The notes under the pieces are model-generated. The model ran no database searches. It was not told the DNA's origin and saw only the letters and a list, made by a program, of their open reading frames with translations. A stretch of DNA of 64,000 nt, from positions 178,383 to 242,382 of the forward strand of contig MU001679.1 in assembly GCA_010093515.1 (NCBI GenBank), in the 5' to 3' direction. Shown here piece by piece: positions 11,171 to 22,100 of this stretch (position 1 is the first letter of the stretch; every line of letters begins with the position of its first letter). The position numbers were made by a program, and so were the translations under genes. This DNA comes from Lineolata rhizophorae (Eukaryota > Ascomycota > Dothideomycetes > Lineolatales > Lineolataceae).

Positions 11171-13189
11171 ATGGAAGAAGCAGACTTAACTGTAATTGGC
11201 GCCGGTAAGCCATATCTCGCGTGTAACCCAAAGATGTTCTGTTCATTTTCATTAGAACCCGGCCATTAATAACATATGCCACCAGGCTGGAGCGGGCTCG
11301 CCGCCGCAAAGACATACATGGAATTTCACGGGTCAGCTAAGGTCGTCGTTCTTGACAACGCTAGCTCCATCGGCGGCGTGTGGGCTAAGGAGCGACTCTT
11401 CCCGTGCCTATGGTCCAATAACCTCTTTGGCACCTACTGCTACAGCGACTATCCGATGGACGGCGCCAAGTACGGCGTTTCCCCTGGGCAGCACATCCCT
11501 GGCACTGTCGTTCATGCGTACCTTAACGACTACGCTGCTCACTTTGGCGTCGACCGTGTCACACGGCTCTGCTCGAGCGTCGTTGCGGTGGAGGAGGCTG
11601 CCGAAAAGAACAGTTGGGACTTGACGGTGCGGCGCGACGATGACGACATCGAGAAGGGAGAGTACAAGCTGCGCAGCAAGAAACTCATCATAGCCACTGG
11701 CTTGACGTCGGAGCCGTTCCTGCCTGCGCTTCCTGGCGCAGATTCTTTCGGCAAACCCATGCTGCACTCGCGCGACTTCGGGTCGCACTCCTCAGAACTT
11801 ACCTCTAGCAAGGCTAAGTCTGTCGCTGTCTTCGGTGGTGGTAAGTCAGCGTGGGACCATGCCTACGGCTGCGCGACAGCTCCAAACGGTCCGGAGGAAG
11901 TCCACATGATCATTCGCAGCTCTGGCCACGGGCCTTGCTTCATGTCGTACCCGTTCGTGACGCCGTTGCGAAAGCAGCTCGAGAAGCTGGTCTTCACGCG
12001 CTGCATATCGTGGATGAGCCCGTGCGCCTGGGGAGAGCAGACCGGGTACGCGGGCCTGATTCGGCGGGCGCTGCACGGCACGTTCATGGGTAGATGGGTA
12101 GTGGATGCGTTTTGGAAGATACTCGAGGCCGACGTGTTGCACGCGAACGGATACGACAAGCATCCGGAGATGGCGAAGCTGCGGCCCAAGGCTAAGCCCT
12201 TCTGGTGTGGCACCTTTGTGTCGATGTTGAACTATCCGACCGACTTCTTCGAGCTGGTGCGCAACGGGAAGATCAAGGTGCACGTCGCCGACATTACGCG
12301 CATCTCACCAGGCACGCTGCATCTCTCAGACGGGACGACCGTTCCGGTCGATGCCCTCGTCTGCGCCACGGGATGGAAGCACAAGCCCCCTATCAACTTC
12401 GTGCCTGCCAGCCTCGGCCCCGAACTCGGCATGCCGCACCGAACAGATCAATACGCCTCTCTGGCCTCGTCGCCCATCTCTCCCGGCTCCGCCGCCGCCG
12501 CCTCTCCAACCTCCCCATCCTCTCCCTCCAGCGCGCGCCTCGATCCCCTCGCCGACGCCGCCGTCCTGCGCCGCTTCCCGCGCCTCGCACAGCCCCCGTC
12601 CAGCCAGACGTCGGTCCCGCACCTCAAGGACGCGGACCGCGCCGACCAGGCCGAGCGGCTCGACCGCGGCTTCGCGCTCTACCGCTTCATGGCGCCGCCG
12701 GCGCGGCTGCGCAGCCGCAACATCGGCTTCGCGGGCATGCTGAAGAGCTTCGGGACGCCGATCGTGGCGCAGACCCAGGCGCTGTGGCTGACGCTGCTGT
12801 TTGACGGGCGATTGGAGATTCCGGGCGAGCAGAGCAGGAGTGCGGCGGGGCCGCCGAGTGGGGGCGAAGAGTTGGATAAGGCGGAGGGTGGATTGGGAGA
12901 AGGTCGGCAGATTGCGTCGGAAAAGTCGGCGGCGGAATGGGAGGCCGCGCTGAACTCGCGCTTCATGAAGTGGCGTGCGCCGGCTGGGTTCGGAGCCTAC
13001 TTTCCGGATATGGTGTTTGAGATCTTGCCGTATATAGACAGGCTTATGGAAGACCTGGGACTCGAAAAGAGGCGAAAGAAAGGGGTGTTGAAGGAAGTTT
13101 TTGAGCCGTATTCGGTAAATGATTACGTGGGGCTGAATGAGGAGTGGAAGAGGGTGCATGGGAATGAAGCAATTGCGAAGGGGATGTGA
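11171..13189 (+). CDS. Flavin-dependent (FMO/Baeyer-Villiger-like) monooxygenase
   Basis: A predicted FAD- and NADPH-dependent oxygenase of about 645 residues. A 34-nt first exon (11171-11204) encodes MEEADLTVIGA and is joined over an 81-bp intron to 11286-13189. The intron splits the FAD-binding Rossmann motif GxGxxG (residues 10-15), which is restored only after splicing. A second dinucleotide-binding motif, FGGGKSA, lies at about 194-200. It is preceded by FGKPMLHSRDF, close to the FxGxxxHxxxY/F fingerprint of FMO and BVMO enzymes. ATGW near 374 is the usual C-terminal flavoprotein signature. A Ser/Pro/Ala-rich insert (about 400-450) interrupts the C-terminal half. The substrate cannot be told: FMOs, BVMOs and secondary-metabolite oxygenases all share this fold, and the neighbours are housekeeping genes, not a biosynthetic cluster. 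Confidence 0.8.
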
Positions 13190-14130
13190 GGGAAATTGGG
13201 TTGAGGTAAGTTGGTGTGGCCGGGATATTCTCATTGGCACCAACGTTCGCTTTGCGGCCAGGCATGTTTTTAGCCCTTGATACTGCCCTTGATGTTTATC
13301 ATGACCATAGACACATGAGTTCCGAATCTGTACCTTTTATGCGACGCTTACTCGGTTCGTGGTGATGGCTGCAATAGAATAAGTGTAAGCGAAAGCAAGC
13401 CAGTAACAGGACTCTTTTCTAATAAAAATATATCGTATTCATTGAAGCCGCAGTCAGCGCTCTCTAAATAACAGCTTTACAATCCATTCAAGAGGGCTCC
13501 GGGAGCGGGATCTTGGATGGACACGTCGAGGCTGAGGTAACCAGGCGTCGGACCCACCTCGAACGCATTATGGAAGGCGCTGGACGCCTTGTCAATTGGA
13601 AAACTTTTTACAACCACTCGATCCTCATTAACTAGAATATCTAGGCTATCCAGTTAGAAGGCCTTGTCCAATTCATCCAATTCTTATCACCCCCATAAGT
13701 CCACAAACCCACTACCATTGTCAAGCTTGAAGATTCAGACCAAACCGATAGGATACACACGTAACAGATTCTTAGTCCTTGGTCAGTCTCCACACAGCAC
13801 ATTCAAGATAGAAGACTTCTTTTAGGCCGCTAAAAATACAGCATGCTGCTAAATAACCACCTGTAAACTTATGAGTATATCGGTAATATATAGGACACCC
13901 ACATTCAACCAATGATCAGCCTAGCATAGTCCTAGTGCACGAACCACCAACTACGGTCACCATTTCCATCTCCTTCCACTCACTCGAATTTCTCCATCTT
14001 CCTCGTGTCGACATATCAAAACAATAAGCCGCACTATTACTTCCGGTCGCTATTGCCAGGATGACAACCACCTCCGTCCGGTCACAGCAGTTCCATTTTC
14101 TCTGAACGTCCTCGCCTCATCCACCACCCT
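13190..14130. other. Convergent 3' intergenic region
   Basis: A 941-bp AT-richer gap between the 3' ends of the monooxygenase (+) and SR140-like (-) genes. No open frame of note, RNA gene or repeat was seen. Confidence 0.5.
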
Positions 14131-16734
14131 TCACTCCTCGTCTGAGTCGGCAAACATATCCTCGGCCTTCATCCTATTCCGCTTGGCTTTCGCCGCAGCC
14201 GTCTCCTCCTTTCCCATTACCCCCTCACTTTCCGTGTTTACGCCCTTGTCATTCTCCGTGGTCGGCTTGACACTAACCTCCGGCTCATCCTCCTCCATCG
14301 GGATCCCGTCGGCGTCATCGTCTTCCATGGGGATGCCGTCAGCGTCATAATCATCCTCCATGGGGACGCCGTCAGCATCGTCCTCCTCCATGGGCATCCC
14401 GTCGGCATCATTCATCTCCATCGGCTCACCGTCCACATCCTCACGCTTCTCACTCTCCCTCTTCGCCCCCTCGCTATCCACCCTTCTCCACCGCGCCCTC
14501 TCCTCCCTCTCCCTCCGCTCCCTCTCCTCCTGCTCCTCCTCCTTCGTTAGCGGCGGCTTCGCAAACTCCTCCTTCATGCCCTCGAGCACGTCCTTCATGA
14601 AGACGTTCCACTCGTCCCACAGGCCGAACACCTTGCCCACAGCCGCCCGCCACCGGTCGCTGCGGAACCGGCCCCACTTCAGGTCGCGGTCCAGCCGGCC
14701 CAGGTGCCCGAAGACGTGGCGCCGGCGCAGCTCCGCCTCGAGGAGCGGCCGGTAGCGCCACGCGCCGCGCAGGCCGCACGTCGCTGCGCACGACAGCAGG
14801 TCCGAGACGAGGTAGAGCGCGATGAGCTTGGCGCCCGACGGGTCCTCCTTGCCCGACGCGGCGTCAGGGTCCTCCGGGTCGGCCTCGCCGTTGGCGTTGG
14901 CCGCCTTCGAGGGGCCGGCCGCGGCGTTGACAGCGCTCCAGGAGAGAGGCCGGAATACGTTGTTGATGAGTGTGTGCACGACCTCGTCGGCGCCGCGCGT
15001 GGCGTTCTCCACCGCAAACGCTGATACGCGCGCCACGTCGCCGCGACGTAGCCGCGCCGTGCTAGTGGGTAGGCGGCGTATCAAGTGCAGGAGTTTAGCA
15101 TAACGCAAAGGCCCTAGGTACGCCTTTTCGTTTTCATCACCGGCAATGCCGCCGCCGCCGGCGCGGGCGGGCTCCTCGTCATCAGACTCATCGGACGAAT
15201 TGTAGTCGGTATCATCCACGAAGTCCTCGAGCTTGGTGACATATTCAAACTCGAGCTTACGTTTTTCTGGCGAGATGAATGCAGGACCGGCGTCGAAAAA
15301 CTGTACCGTGGGAGGGCCTCTGGCAGCCAATCTTCTCGCGGGATCTGGGTCTTCTTCCTCACCCTCGGGCACTGCGTCTCGCACCAGGGTCCACAAACGC
15401 CAACGGTACCACATTCCGGCGACGGAGCGCGCGTCCCAGAGGAAAGCAAATTTCTCAGACTGTTGGACGTCGGGTAGCGCCATGAGTCCAGCCTCAACTT
15501 CTGGACCATGGCGGAATACACCCTCGACGACGCGGTGGATTAGCCTAATTTGATTGATATCGGAAGGTGGGCGAATAACGACGGCTGCGGGTGGGTGCTG
15601 TGGCGTGGAGCTTAACGATGCACTGTTGTAGGTGGACGATGAACCGCCATAGCTGGGTGGAGGAGCAAAGCGGTCGCTTCGCGGGGGAGGAGCACGACTC
15701 AGACTGCCAGCCAAAGAACCTGGTCCAGACGGAGGGAGCAGCTGTGCGCCGAAAGGCAGCGAAGTTGAGGACTTCAGAAGCGATGACGCACTCGTCAGCT
15801 TGCTGTCCAGCGCTGCTGTAGATAGGTGCCGAGACGCATCAAGGTAGAATCCAAAGCCCATGTATTTATTATGAATTGCCGAGGCAGCATTGTCGACAAC
15901 ACTTGCGGGCGTATCTTTGGCGAACGTGACGATGGCTGACGCTGACCTGCGCTCTGTGCCTTCGGGCTCGGCGGGCGGCGGAATAGCACGCACGTTATCA
16001 ACGACTAAGTTGTCGGGGATTAAATTCCTGATGACGCTCTGCGACGTTCCGGGTGGCAGTTGGGACATGTGAATCGTGAGCTTGGGGGCAGCGCGCTCCG
16101 CCGCTTTCGCTTCCGCGGCAGCAATCTCGTCTTCGTCATCCGAAGCCGTTTTAAACATCGTCTTAGCGTCGAGCTGTGAGGCTTGTCCGGTCCAACTGGA
16201 TTCCTTCTTGTTACCCCCGTAAGTTGCAGAAGCTTTCACACCATCATCATGCTCATCGTCAGAGTCATCTGGGCCAAAGATGCCTCCGGGTCGCTTGCCA
16301 GTTCGCTCGCTCTCGAATACGTCGTACGGCCTCTTGCGCGGCCCCGACAATGGAGGTCCCGAGTACTGCGATCTAGAGGATGGATGTCCTAAGCCTGGAC
16401 CCGGCCCTAGTGTACCTGGCCCGCTCACACGTGTCTTGTTCGTTGTGAAATGCCGCCGAGGACCTCTCCCGCCAGCCATTTCGTCTTCTCTTAAGTCTCC
16501 GCCGCCCGGGTCGAACCTTGATGCTGCGGACGAACCTCCTCTTTCATGTGCGTCGTCGCCTAGCGAACGCACAAATTCGTCGTAAATGGCAGCTGTTTCG
16601 GCAGCTTCGCGTGCACGCTTTGCTTCGGCTTCAGCCTTTTGCCGCTCGAAGAGGGACTTCTTGGTAGGCGCCGAGAGCTTTGAGGACAAAGCAGCATACT
16701 TGGAGGAGGAAGGCGGGGGCGGAGGCGAAGGCAT
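14131..16734 (-). CDS. SR140/U2SURP-like U2 snRNP-associated splicing factor
   Basis: A single-exon gene for about 867 residues. Domain order matches U2-associated SR140: an RRM (about 218-305, with IHMSQLPPG as RNP2-like and ASAIVTFAK as RNP1-like strand), a SURP module (about 396-450, IRLIHRVVEGVFRHG...FLWD) and a CID-like helical domain (about 545-755). A Lys/Arg/Glu-rich coil and an acidic tail follow. The family works with the U2 snRNP in branch-site recognition. The tail holds four near-repeats of ADGxPMEDD (bases about 14281-14430). The ATG at 16734 is preferred because the protein then begins with the family-like Pro/Ser leader and a basic coiled coil; the frame stays open upstream to 16938 without family features. 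The gene diverges from the one at 17048 across a 313-bp shared promoter. Confidence 0.8.
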   Translation of the reverse strand: MPSPPPPPSSSKYAALSSKLSAPTKKSLFERQKAEAEAKRAREAAETAAIYDEFVRSLGDDAHERGGSSAASRFDPGGGDLREDEMAGGRGPRRHFTTNKTRVSGPGTLGPGPGLGHPSSRSQYSGPPLSGPRKRPYDVFESERTGKRPGGIFGPDDSDDEHDDGVKASATYGGNKKESSWTGQASQLDAKTMFKTASDDEDEIAAAEAKAAERAAPKLTIHMSQLPPGTSQSVIRNLIPDNLVVDNVRAIPPPAEPEGTERRSASAIVTFAKDTPASVVDNAASAIHNKYMGFGFYLDASRHLSTAALDSKLTSASSLLKSSTSLPFGAQLLPPSGPGSLAGSLSRAPPPRSDRFAPPPSYGGSSSTYNSASLSSTPQHPPAAVVIRPPSDINQIRLIHRVVEGVFRHGPEVEAGLMALPDVQQSEKFAFLWDARSVAGMWYRWRLWTLVRDAVPEGEEEDPDPARRLAARGPPTVQFFDAGPAFISPEKRKLEFEYVTKLEDFVDDTDYNSSDESDDEEPARAGGGGIAGDENEKAYLGPLRYAKLLHLIRRLPTSTARLRRGDVARVSAFAVENATRGADEVVHTLINNVFRPLSWSAVNAAAGPSKAANANGEADPEDPDAASGKEDPSGAKLIALYLVSDLLSCAATCGLRGAWRYRPLLEAELRRRHVFGHLGRLDRDLKWGRFRSDRWRAAVGKVFGLWDEWNVFMKDVLEGMKEEFAKPPLTKEEEQEERERREREERARWRRVDSEGAKRESEKREDVDGEPMEMNDADGMPMEEDDADGVPMEDDYDADGIPMEDDDADGIPMEEDEPEVSVKPTTENDKGVNTESEGVMGKEETAAAKAKRNRMKAEDMFADSDEE
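14281..14430 (-). repeat. Imperfect tandem repeat coding ADG(I/V/M)PMEDD units
   Basis: About four copies of a 30-36 nt unit inside the SR140-like gene encode Asp-Ala-Asp-Gly-x-Pro-Met-Glu-(Glu/Asp)-Asp. Copies differ at synonymous and a few amino-acid positions, so they are older than a fresh slippage event. Confidence 0.75.
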
Positions 16735-16935
16735 TATGAAGGTGATTGTGCGCGACGCGCATGTGATTCGGTCAACTGTCTGATGCGGTGCAGTTCGCGC
16801 GTCGAATAGTGAAGGAGCGCGCAGGTTCGAAAAGCGCAAGCCCTGATGCAGCGCGGCTGCGGTCCCGGGCCCACGGTGGGTTCGGGAGCTTATCGGGCCG
16901 CGGCTGCGATAATGCAGGTCCCGCAGTCCCGTGAT

Positions 16936-16941
16936 CACGTG
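16936..16941. promoter_or_regulatory. CACGTG palindrome in a divergent promoter
   Basis: GATCACGTG lies about midway in the 313-bp interval between the SR140-like start (16734, -) and the start at 17048 (+). CACGTG is the core recognised by bHLH factors such as Cbf1-type proteins; a role here is inferred from position only. Confidence 0.35.
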
Positions 16942-17047
16942 TCAGCGCGTCTGCGACTTCTCCTTTCCGCGTCCACCCCGCATCACCACCATCCCCTGTG
17001 GCATCATCCCGTGTATCGCCCCACCGAACCCAACAATTCACCAAACC

Positions 17048-18492
17048 ATGCTCAGCGCAGCAGATTTACAGGCGCTGTTGCGCTTCTTATCCCAGGACGC
17101 CAAGATCCCTCTCGCCAGTGCAATGGGCAAGGTAAAGGAGCTAGAGAAGGCGGAATTGACCAGGTGGGTCCTCACAATTACATCTTTACTTAGAGCCCTG
17201 GATTCTGCGAGTCCTATCCAAGAAAGGCTAGACTTGGATTTTTATCCTTTAATTTAGTTGTCGATATGCTATTTCCTATGGGCCTTTGATCGTAAGAATA
17301 CAGCAACTAACCATGACCATGCCCGTCTAGCCCCCAGACTATATCCAAAACCCCGCTCACCAAACTCCAAACCATCTTCACCGACGAAAAAGCAGCCAAA
17401 CAAATCCTCAACGCCGCCAAACGCGTCACCAAGAAGCGCGCCGGCGGTCCCTCTTCCGACTCCCCCTCATCGAGCCCCCGCGCCTCCAAAAAACCTAAGC
17501 CCACGTCCCCGCACGACACGCTTGACCCCCGCGCCTACGAATCCTCCCTCGCCCTGCCCACCTCCAACCTCTCCCTCCCTGACCTCTCCGCCATAACAAT
17601 TCACACGAACCGGGCGCCCCTCCTCCTCGCCTTCGCCCTCACCACACTGGCCTACACCATGCCGTCCCAACCGCTCTCCTCGCGCCTCTCGCTCGCCCAG
17701 GGCGTCGTCTCCGCCAACAGCAAGACCAAAGCCATCAGCATCGGGCTCGACAAGGGCCCGGCCGCCGAGCGCGAGGGTTGGGGCGAAGGTCAGCCCGTCG
17801 TCCGCGTGCTCGGGCGCGACATCCGCGTCATGCGGCGCGAGGGGCACGCGTGGGAGGCCGCGGGCGGGGCCACGGACGGCGGGGAGCGAGCCGCAGGCCA
17901 GGGCACGCAGGCCGCGAGCCAGGCGCTCGGCGCGGGCGAGCCGCAGCGACGCGGCGACGCCGGCGACGACGCCGCGCTCTGGGCCGTCGACCTCGAGGCC
18001 CTCAAGCGCGCGCGCGCCGCCCCTGCCCCCGAGGCCCGCGCCGCCCGCGCCCCTTCCGCCGCGCCCCTCCCCATCTACACCCCCGAGTCGGCGCGCACGT
18101 ACCTCCTCAAGGCCTTCGACTCGTCCGCCGCCGCCGGCGCTCCTTCCGGCGCCTCGGTGCCCGCACCCGCCTCCGGCGCTCCGCGCAAAGCCAAAAAGCC
18201 CGCCTCCGCCGCCGCCGCCGCCGCCGCCGCCGCGACCGCCGCGGCGGCGGCGAAGCGCCGCAGGGAAGAGAACCTCGCGCACCTCCTCGCGGCGCTGGAC
18301 GCGCTGTGCGCGTCGTGGGCGAGCACGCTGGGGACAGCGGACCTCGACGCGCGGGCGTGGGCTTGGTACGTGCGGGTGAGGCCGGAGGTGGAGGCCGGGC
18401 CGGCGGGGTGGGGTGGGAAAGGGGATGTGAGGTTAGCGGATGTTTTGGGGTTGAGGAGGGAGGAGGGGGAGAGGGGAGCAAGGGGCACGTGA
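17048..18492 (+). CDS. Conserved fungal protein of unknown function with a poly-Ala tract
   Basis: Two exons (17048-17163 and 17331-18492) over a 167-bp intron with branch site ACTAACC give about 425 residues. The N-terminal 35 residues look like a helical bundle (MLSAADLQALLRFLSQDAKI). A basic Lys/Ser/Pro linker (about 65-100) resembles a nuclear localisation signal. The best conserved-looking block is about 120-200 (TNRAPLLLAFALTTLAYTM, then QPLSSRLSLAQGVVSANSKT). I recall this block from other ascomycete proteins but cannot attach a function. A run of Ala codons (GCC repeats, bases about 18207-18255) precedes a C-terminal helical part. GC content is extreme, so antisense frames are long and misleading. 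No catalytic motif is seen. Confidence 0.7.
18207..18255 (+). repeat. GCC-type microsatellite coding poly-alanine
   Basis: Nearly pure GCC/GCG triplets inside the preceding gene encode about 15 alanines broken by one Thr. Length polymorphism is likely at such a tract. Confidence 0.8.
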
Positions 18493-18786
18493 TGGGGTTT
18501 TGCGGGGGTAGGCACTGGAGGATGGGGAATGCGTGGTTACAACGTCCAGTGACTGGCGCTGGTTGCCTGTTTCGTTCTATAGTACCTGGTCTAGAGTGAT
18601 ATAGTGGTAGTGCGTACCGACATGCAGAGTGACCCCTCAAGCAAAAAAAAAAAAAGAATTTTCCCATCACCAACTCATTTCGCCGCCGCAATGAAAAATG
18701 CACAAACACGCATCCACGCAACCCCAACAACTTCATCTTCCCCCACCATCACTACACTCCGGCCTCCTAACACCCAGCTCCCCCTT

Positions 18787-20067
18787 CTACGGATGCACCT
18801 TCGGATGCCACGTCCTCAGCGCCCCCAACCCCTCCACCACACTCACCATCTCCCCCTCAAAGTCCTTGTCGATCCTCCCCGCATCCACCGACTCGACCGA
18901 GCAATCCTCGACCAGGCAATCCCGAAAGCAGTTCCCGCGGTCCAGCAAGATGGCGTTCCACCCGGCGTCCTTGGCCCCCAGCACGTCCTTCTTCAGCTCG
19001 TCGCCCACGTACAGCTTCTCGAAGTCCGCGACGTCGTACTCCTGCGCGGTCCGCGATGACGACGACGACGACGACGCCAGCGTCTCGGCCAGCATGTGCG
19101 TCGCCGCGTCGAAGATCTCGCGGTCCGGCTTCTCGAAGCCGACGTCGTAGCTCAGGACCACGAACTCGACGTCCTCGCCGGCGCCGCCGTCGCATTGCCG
19201 CCGCCCCGGCGCAGCAGCCGGACTCGCGCCCGCCGCGCCCGCCCGCCTGCCCGCCACGCTGACGCCCAGGCTCGCCAGGATGCTCGGCACGCGGTCGTCG
19301 CTGTTGGTGACGACGCCGACGACGGTGCGGTCCCAGCGCCAGCCGAGGCGGCGGGCGGTCGGGGTAGCGGCGACGCTGCCGGCCGCGGCGGGGTGGAGCG
19401 CGGCCTCGGCGCGCATGGCGCGTAGGCTGGCGAAGAAGGGGAGCACGTCCGGGTACGGCTTGTAGCCGGCGGCGGAGGAGAAGCGCGTCATGAGGTCGTG
19501 GCAGAGGGGGGCGGGGACGACGGGGACGGACGGCGTGGTGAAGGGGCGGAACGTCGAGGTTATGACCTAGGCGGGAGTTAGTGGGGTGGAGGGGATAACC
19601 GAAGGGGGGGGGGAGGGGGTCGCCTCACGTTGGACCACCAGGCTTCCGCGTTCATGCCGACGGATTTGCCGTAGTTGGGGTGGATTCGGGATTCCTCTTT
19701 CATGGCTATATGTGGGTGGGATTGTTGTGAGAAGGCGGATCACGAGAACTTGAAAAATAGTGATATGGGGGATGCAAGGAAACATATAATTTGATACGGA
19801 AAACACATAATAGCAGCAGTCTCCGAAATGCAACAACCACTTTTTGAAGATTTCTGTTCCAGGCTTTAAGGCAATAGAAACCTACGTTGACTCACCTTTC
19901 CGGAACAGCGCCGGCAGCTGCTCGTCCCTAAATCCCGTGATGCCGTGCTGGCGCGCCACCTCGGCGTAGACCTGCAGCACGGGCCGGCGCGGCGTGAAGA
20001 GGGTGCCGAAAGCGTCGAGGCCCAGCAGTAGGCACCGCTTTTGGGGGCCGGCCACGGCCCCTGTCAT
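18787..20067 (-). CDS. HAD-superfamily hydrolase, HDHD3-like
   Basis: Three exons (19896-20067, 19629-19705 and 18787-19566) join in frame over introns of 190 and 62 bp and give about 342 residues. HAD motifs are in order: motif I LGLDAFGTLF (nucleophile Asp about residue 18), motif II VVTNSDD (Thr/Ser), motif III with Lys in FEKPDREIF, and motif IV YVGDELKKDVLGAKDAGW (Asp pair for Mg). The helical cap lies between motifs I and II. The usual Asp two residues after the nucleophile (DxD) is replaced: motif I reads D-A-F-G-T, as in several HDHD3-type members. The family hydrolyses phosphate esters; the substrate is unknown. A GAC microsatellite read in reverse as poly-Ser (bases about 19054-19075) lies in a surface-like loop. 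The 3' end is convergent with the upstream gene. Confidence 0.8.
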
Positions 20068-22100
20068 CTTCTTTGTTGCTTCCTCCCTCAGCCCGGGAAT
20101 CCGCTCTGCGCGGACGGCCGTTTGGCGCGCGTTCGAATAGCTGAGGTTCGAAGGATGCCCGCTCCGGGCACGTTGTTCGAGGCGGTGGCAGCGTTCCGTG
20201 CTTTGGAGACGTCGGTGGATCGCGAGCTTTTCAGAAAGACAGAGATTCCTAGCCAGAGAGCGCTTGCGATTGAAATGAGGACAGCAAATCCGGCAGCGTC
20301 AGCTGGAGCCTATATGAAGCGCAAACGCGGTGTGGGCGAAGCCAAGCCAAGGGCCAGGCCAGCGAGTGGACATCAGGTGACGGGGCCAAGAAAGCAGTGG
20401 TCCGACCGTCTATCCATCTGCGGCGGTAACGATCCGTGGGGGTTCTTGTTCTCGTTTTTGCTTCCTTTTTGTTTTTCGCCTCCTCGTTCAACGGACGTGA
20501 CACGAGCGTTCAGGTCGGGGCCGGCCGCTGCAGAAACGCGCCGTTACGTCGAGGACTTTCCCTTTTTCCGGGGTGGTGTGCGGCCTGGCGCTGCGGCTGC
20601 AGCTGCAACCCAGGGGGGATGGGTGTGAAGGCTTGGCGTGGCATCGTTTTGGAACTGAAGCCCCAGCTACTCGAACGAAGACGTCGTTCTTGCTATTTGG
20701 TGAAGCGCAACGATGGCCTGGCAGACCTTGACAATCACATCCCGGCGTGGTGAGCTCACTTGTGTAGGTTGCTCCGCTCGTGTGCACGATGCTCTGTACA
20801 ACTGACTGATTGTGCAGCGCCGGCAGTTGGCCGTCTGCCAGATCATCACGTGGCGGCAATTGACGTAAACGTACCCTGACCCAAGAGGTAGGGCCCGAGG
20901 GTGTTGGCTCTATTGTAAGATACTAGGCAATTTCGAATGGTTGTAGCTGGGAAGACTAGGTGGTTTGGGTCCATCCGCGCTATCCCGTGTCTCTAGGACG
21001 CCTCTATTGCACATCTGACCGAGCCCAGTCACCCGCAGCCTGACTAAGTAAATGCAGCAGTATCTCGAGTCCCCGGCCCAGTTGTGTTGCTTGATGCTCC
21101 AAGCCGGAGATGCGAATATGGCGGGCCAACCGAATGCTAGGATGGAGTTTTGAGCGGGACGAGAAGTCTGCATCGGGTCGATCGGCCCAGCGCGACGGAA
21201 TGCCTGATCTCCGCCGCGTCACGGAAGCGCTAGCGAGTACGTATCGACAGACCCATCGCCGAGCCCGGCTTCGGCTCCGACACGTAGACATTCAATATGT
21301 GGATGAGACGCCCTGGGCGCGCCCGGTGCAGGCGAGCAGTGGACGTCGGAGCGAGAGAAACGAAACGCGGGCGGCGGTTGGCCCCGCAGCAAAAGCTTCC
21401 CCGGACGCGCATCACGTGCTCGGCTTGACCGCCCTGGGAGCGCGCCCGGCCCGGCCCAACCCCCGGCCACGTCCGCTCCGCTGCTCTGCACCACATCCAT
21501 TGCTCGCCTCCGCCTTTGGCCAGCGACCACTCACCCACCTCGCCTTGCCCTCACGCTGCCTGCCGGCCACGTCTGCGCGCCCGACCACCGCTGGCACCGC
21601 CGGCGCTCTCTGCCGCCCCAGCAAGCCCCCGTCCGCGAGCCGCCGGGTCCGGCTGCTCGTGCGTGCCGCTTCTCCACCAGCGTTCACTCCGAAATACCGC
21701 CTTGTCGCGTCCGGCGAATTGCATAGCCTTCCGGCCGTGCCAGGACCCAGGAACGGGCGGTGCGTTCATCTCGTTTGTTCCCACGAGCTCTACGGCTACG
21801 TTCACAGCTTCTCTTTCTCTGTATAGCCGCTAACATGCGCCATAGGTCGCCTGCAGTTCGCACGCGTGTGCCGACAATTCGCCGCTGTGATCCTGGCTCG
21901 GCTATTCGGCCTCCGCGGCGTTTTGGACCGTATATCCTTCTCTGCCAGACCACCACAGAACTTACCATCTCCGCACCATTTTGAGCATCCAACTTCTTCC
22001 TTGAGCTATCCAAGTTCGTAACGCGCAAAGAGGACAATCGCACGAGAATCAGAGACGGACCAGCCGACTTCGCCGTTCGCGAGGACTCTGATCCGCCACC
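20068..22100. other. 2.0-kb divergent intergenic region with a likely long 5' leader
   Basis: This lies between the starts of the HAD hydrolase (-) and the DUF7918-like gene (+). CACGTG occurs at 20847-20852 and 21413-21418. The part from about 21400 to 22100 is C/T-rich on the plus strand (Ser/Pro codon-like composition) and contains several ATG triplets. This looks like a long 5' UTR with upstream open frames rather than a gene. No domain is recognisable in any frame. Confidence 0.4.

Noticed and set aside
11171-13189. Monooxygenase as part of a secondary-metabolite cluster
   Set aside because: Neighbours are mitoribosomal and splicing genes; no synthase, transporter or pathway regulator nearby.
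12326-13243. 305-codon antisense frame over the monooxygenase
   Set aside because: Arg/Pro-rich shadow created by third-position GC bias; the plus-strand frame carries clear FMO motifs.
17467-18282. Long minus-strand frame rich in Gly and Arg opposite the unknown gene
   Set aside because: Mirror of a GCC-biased coding strand; no start context, no domain, overlaps a well-spliced plus-strand gene.
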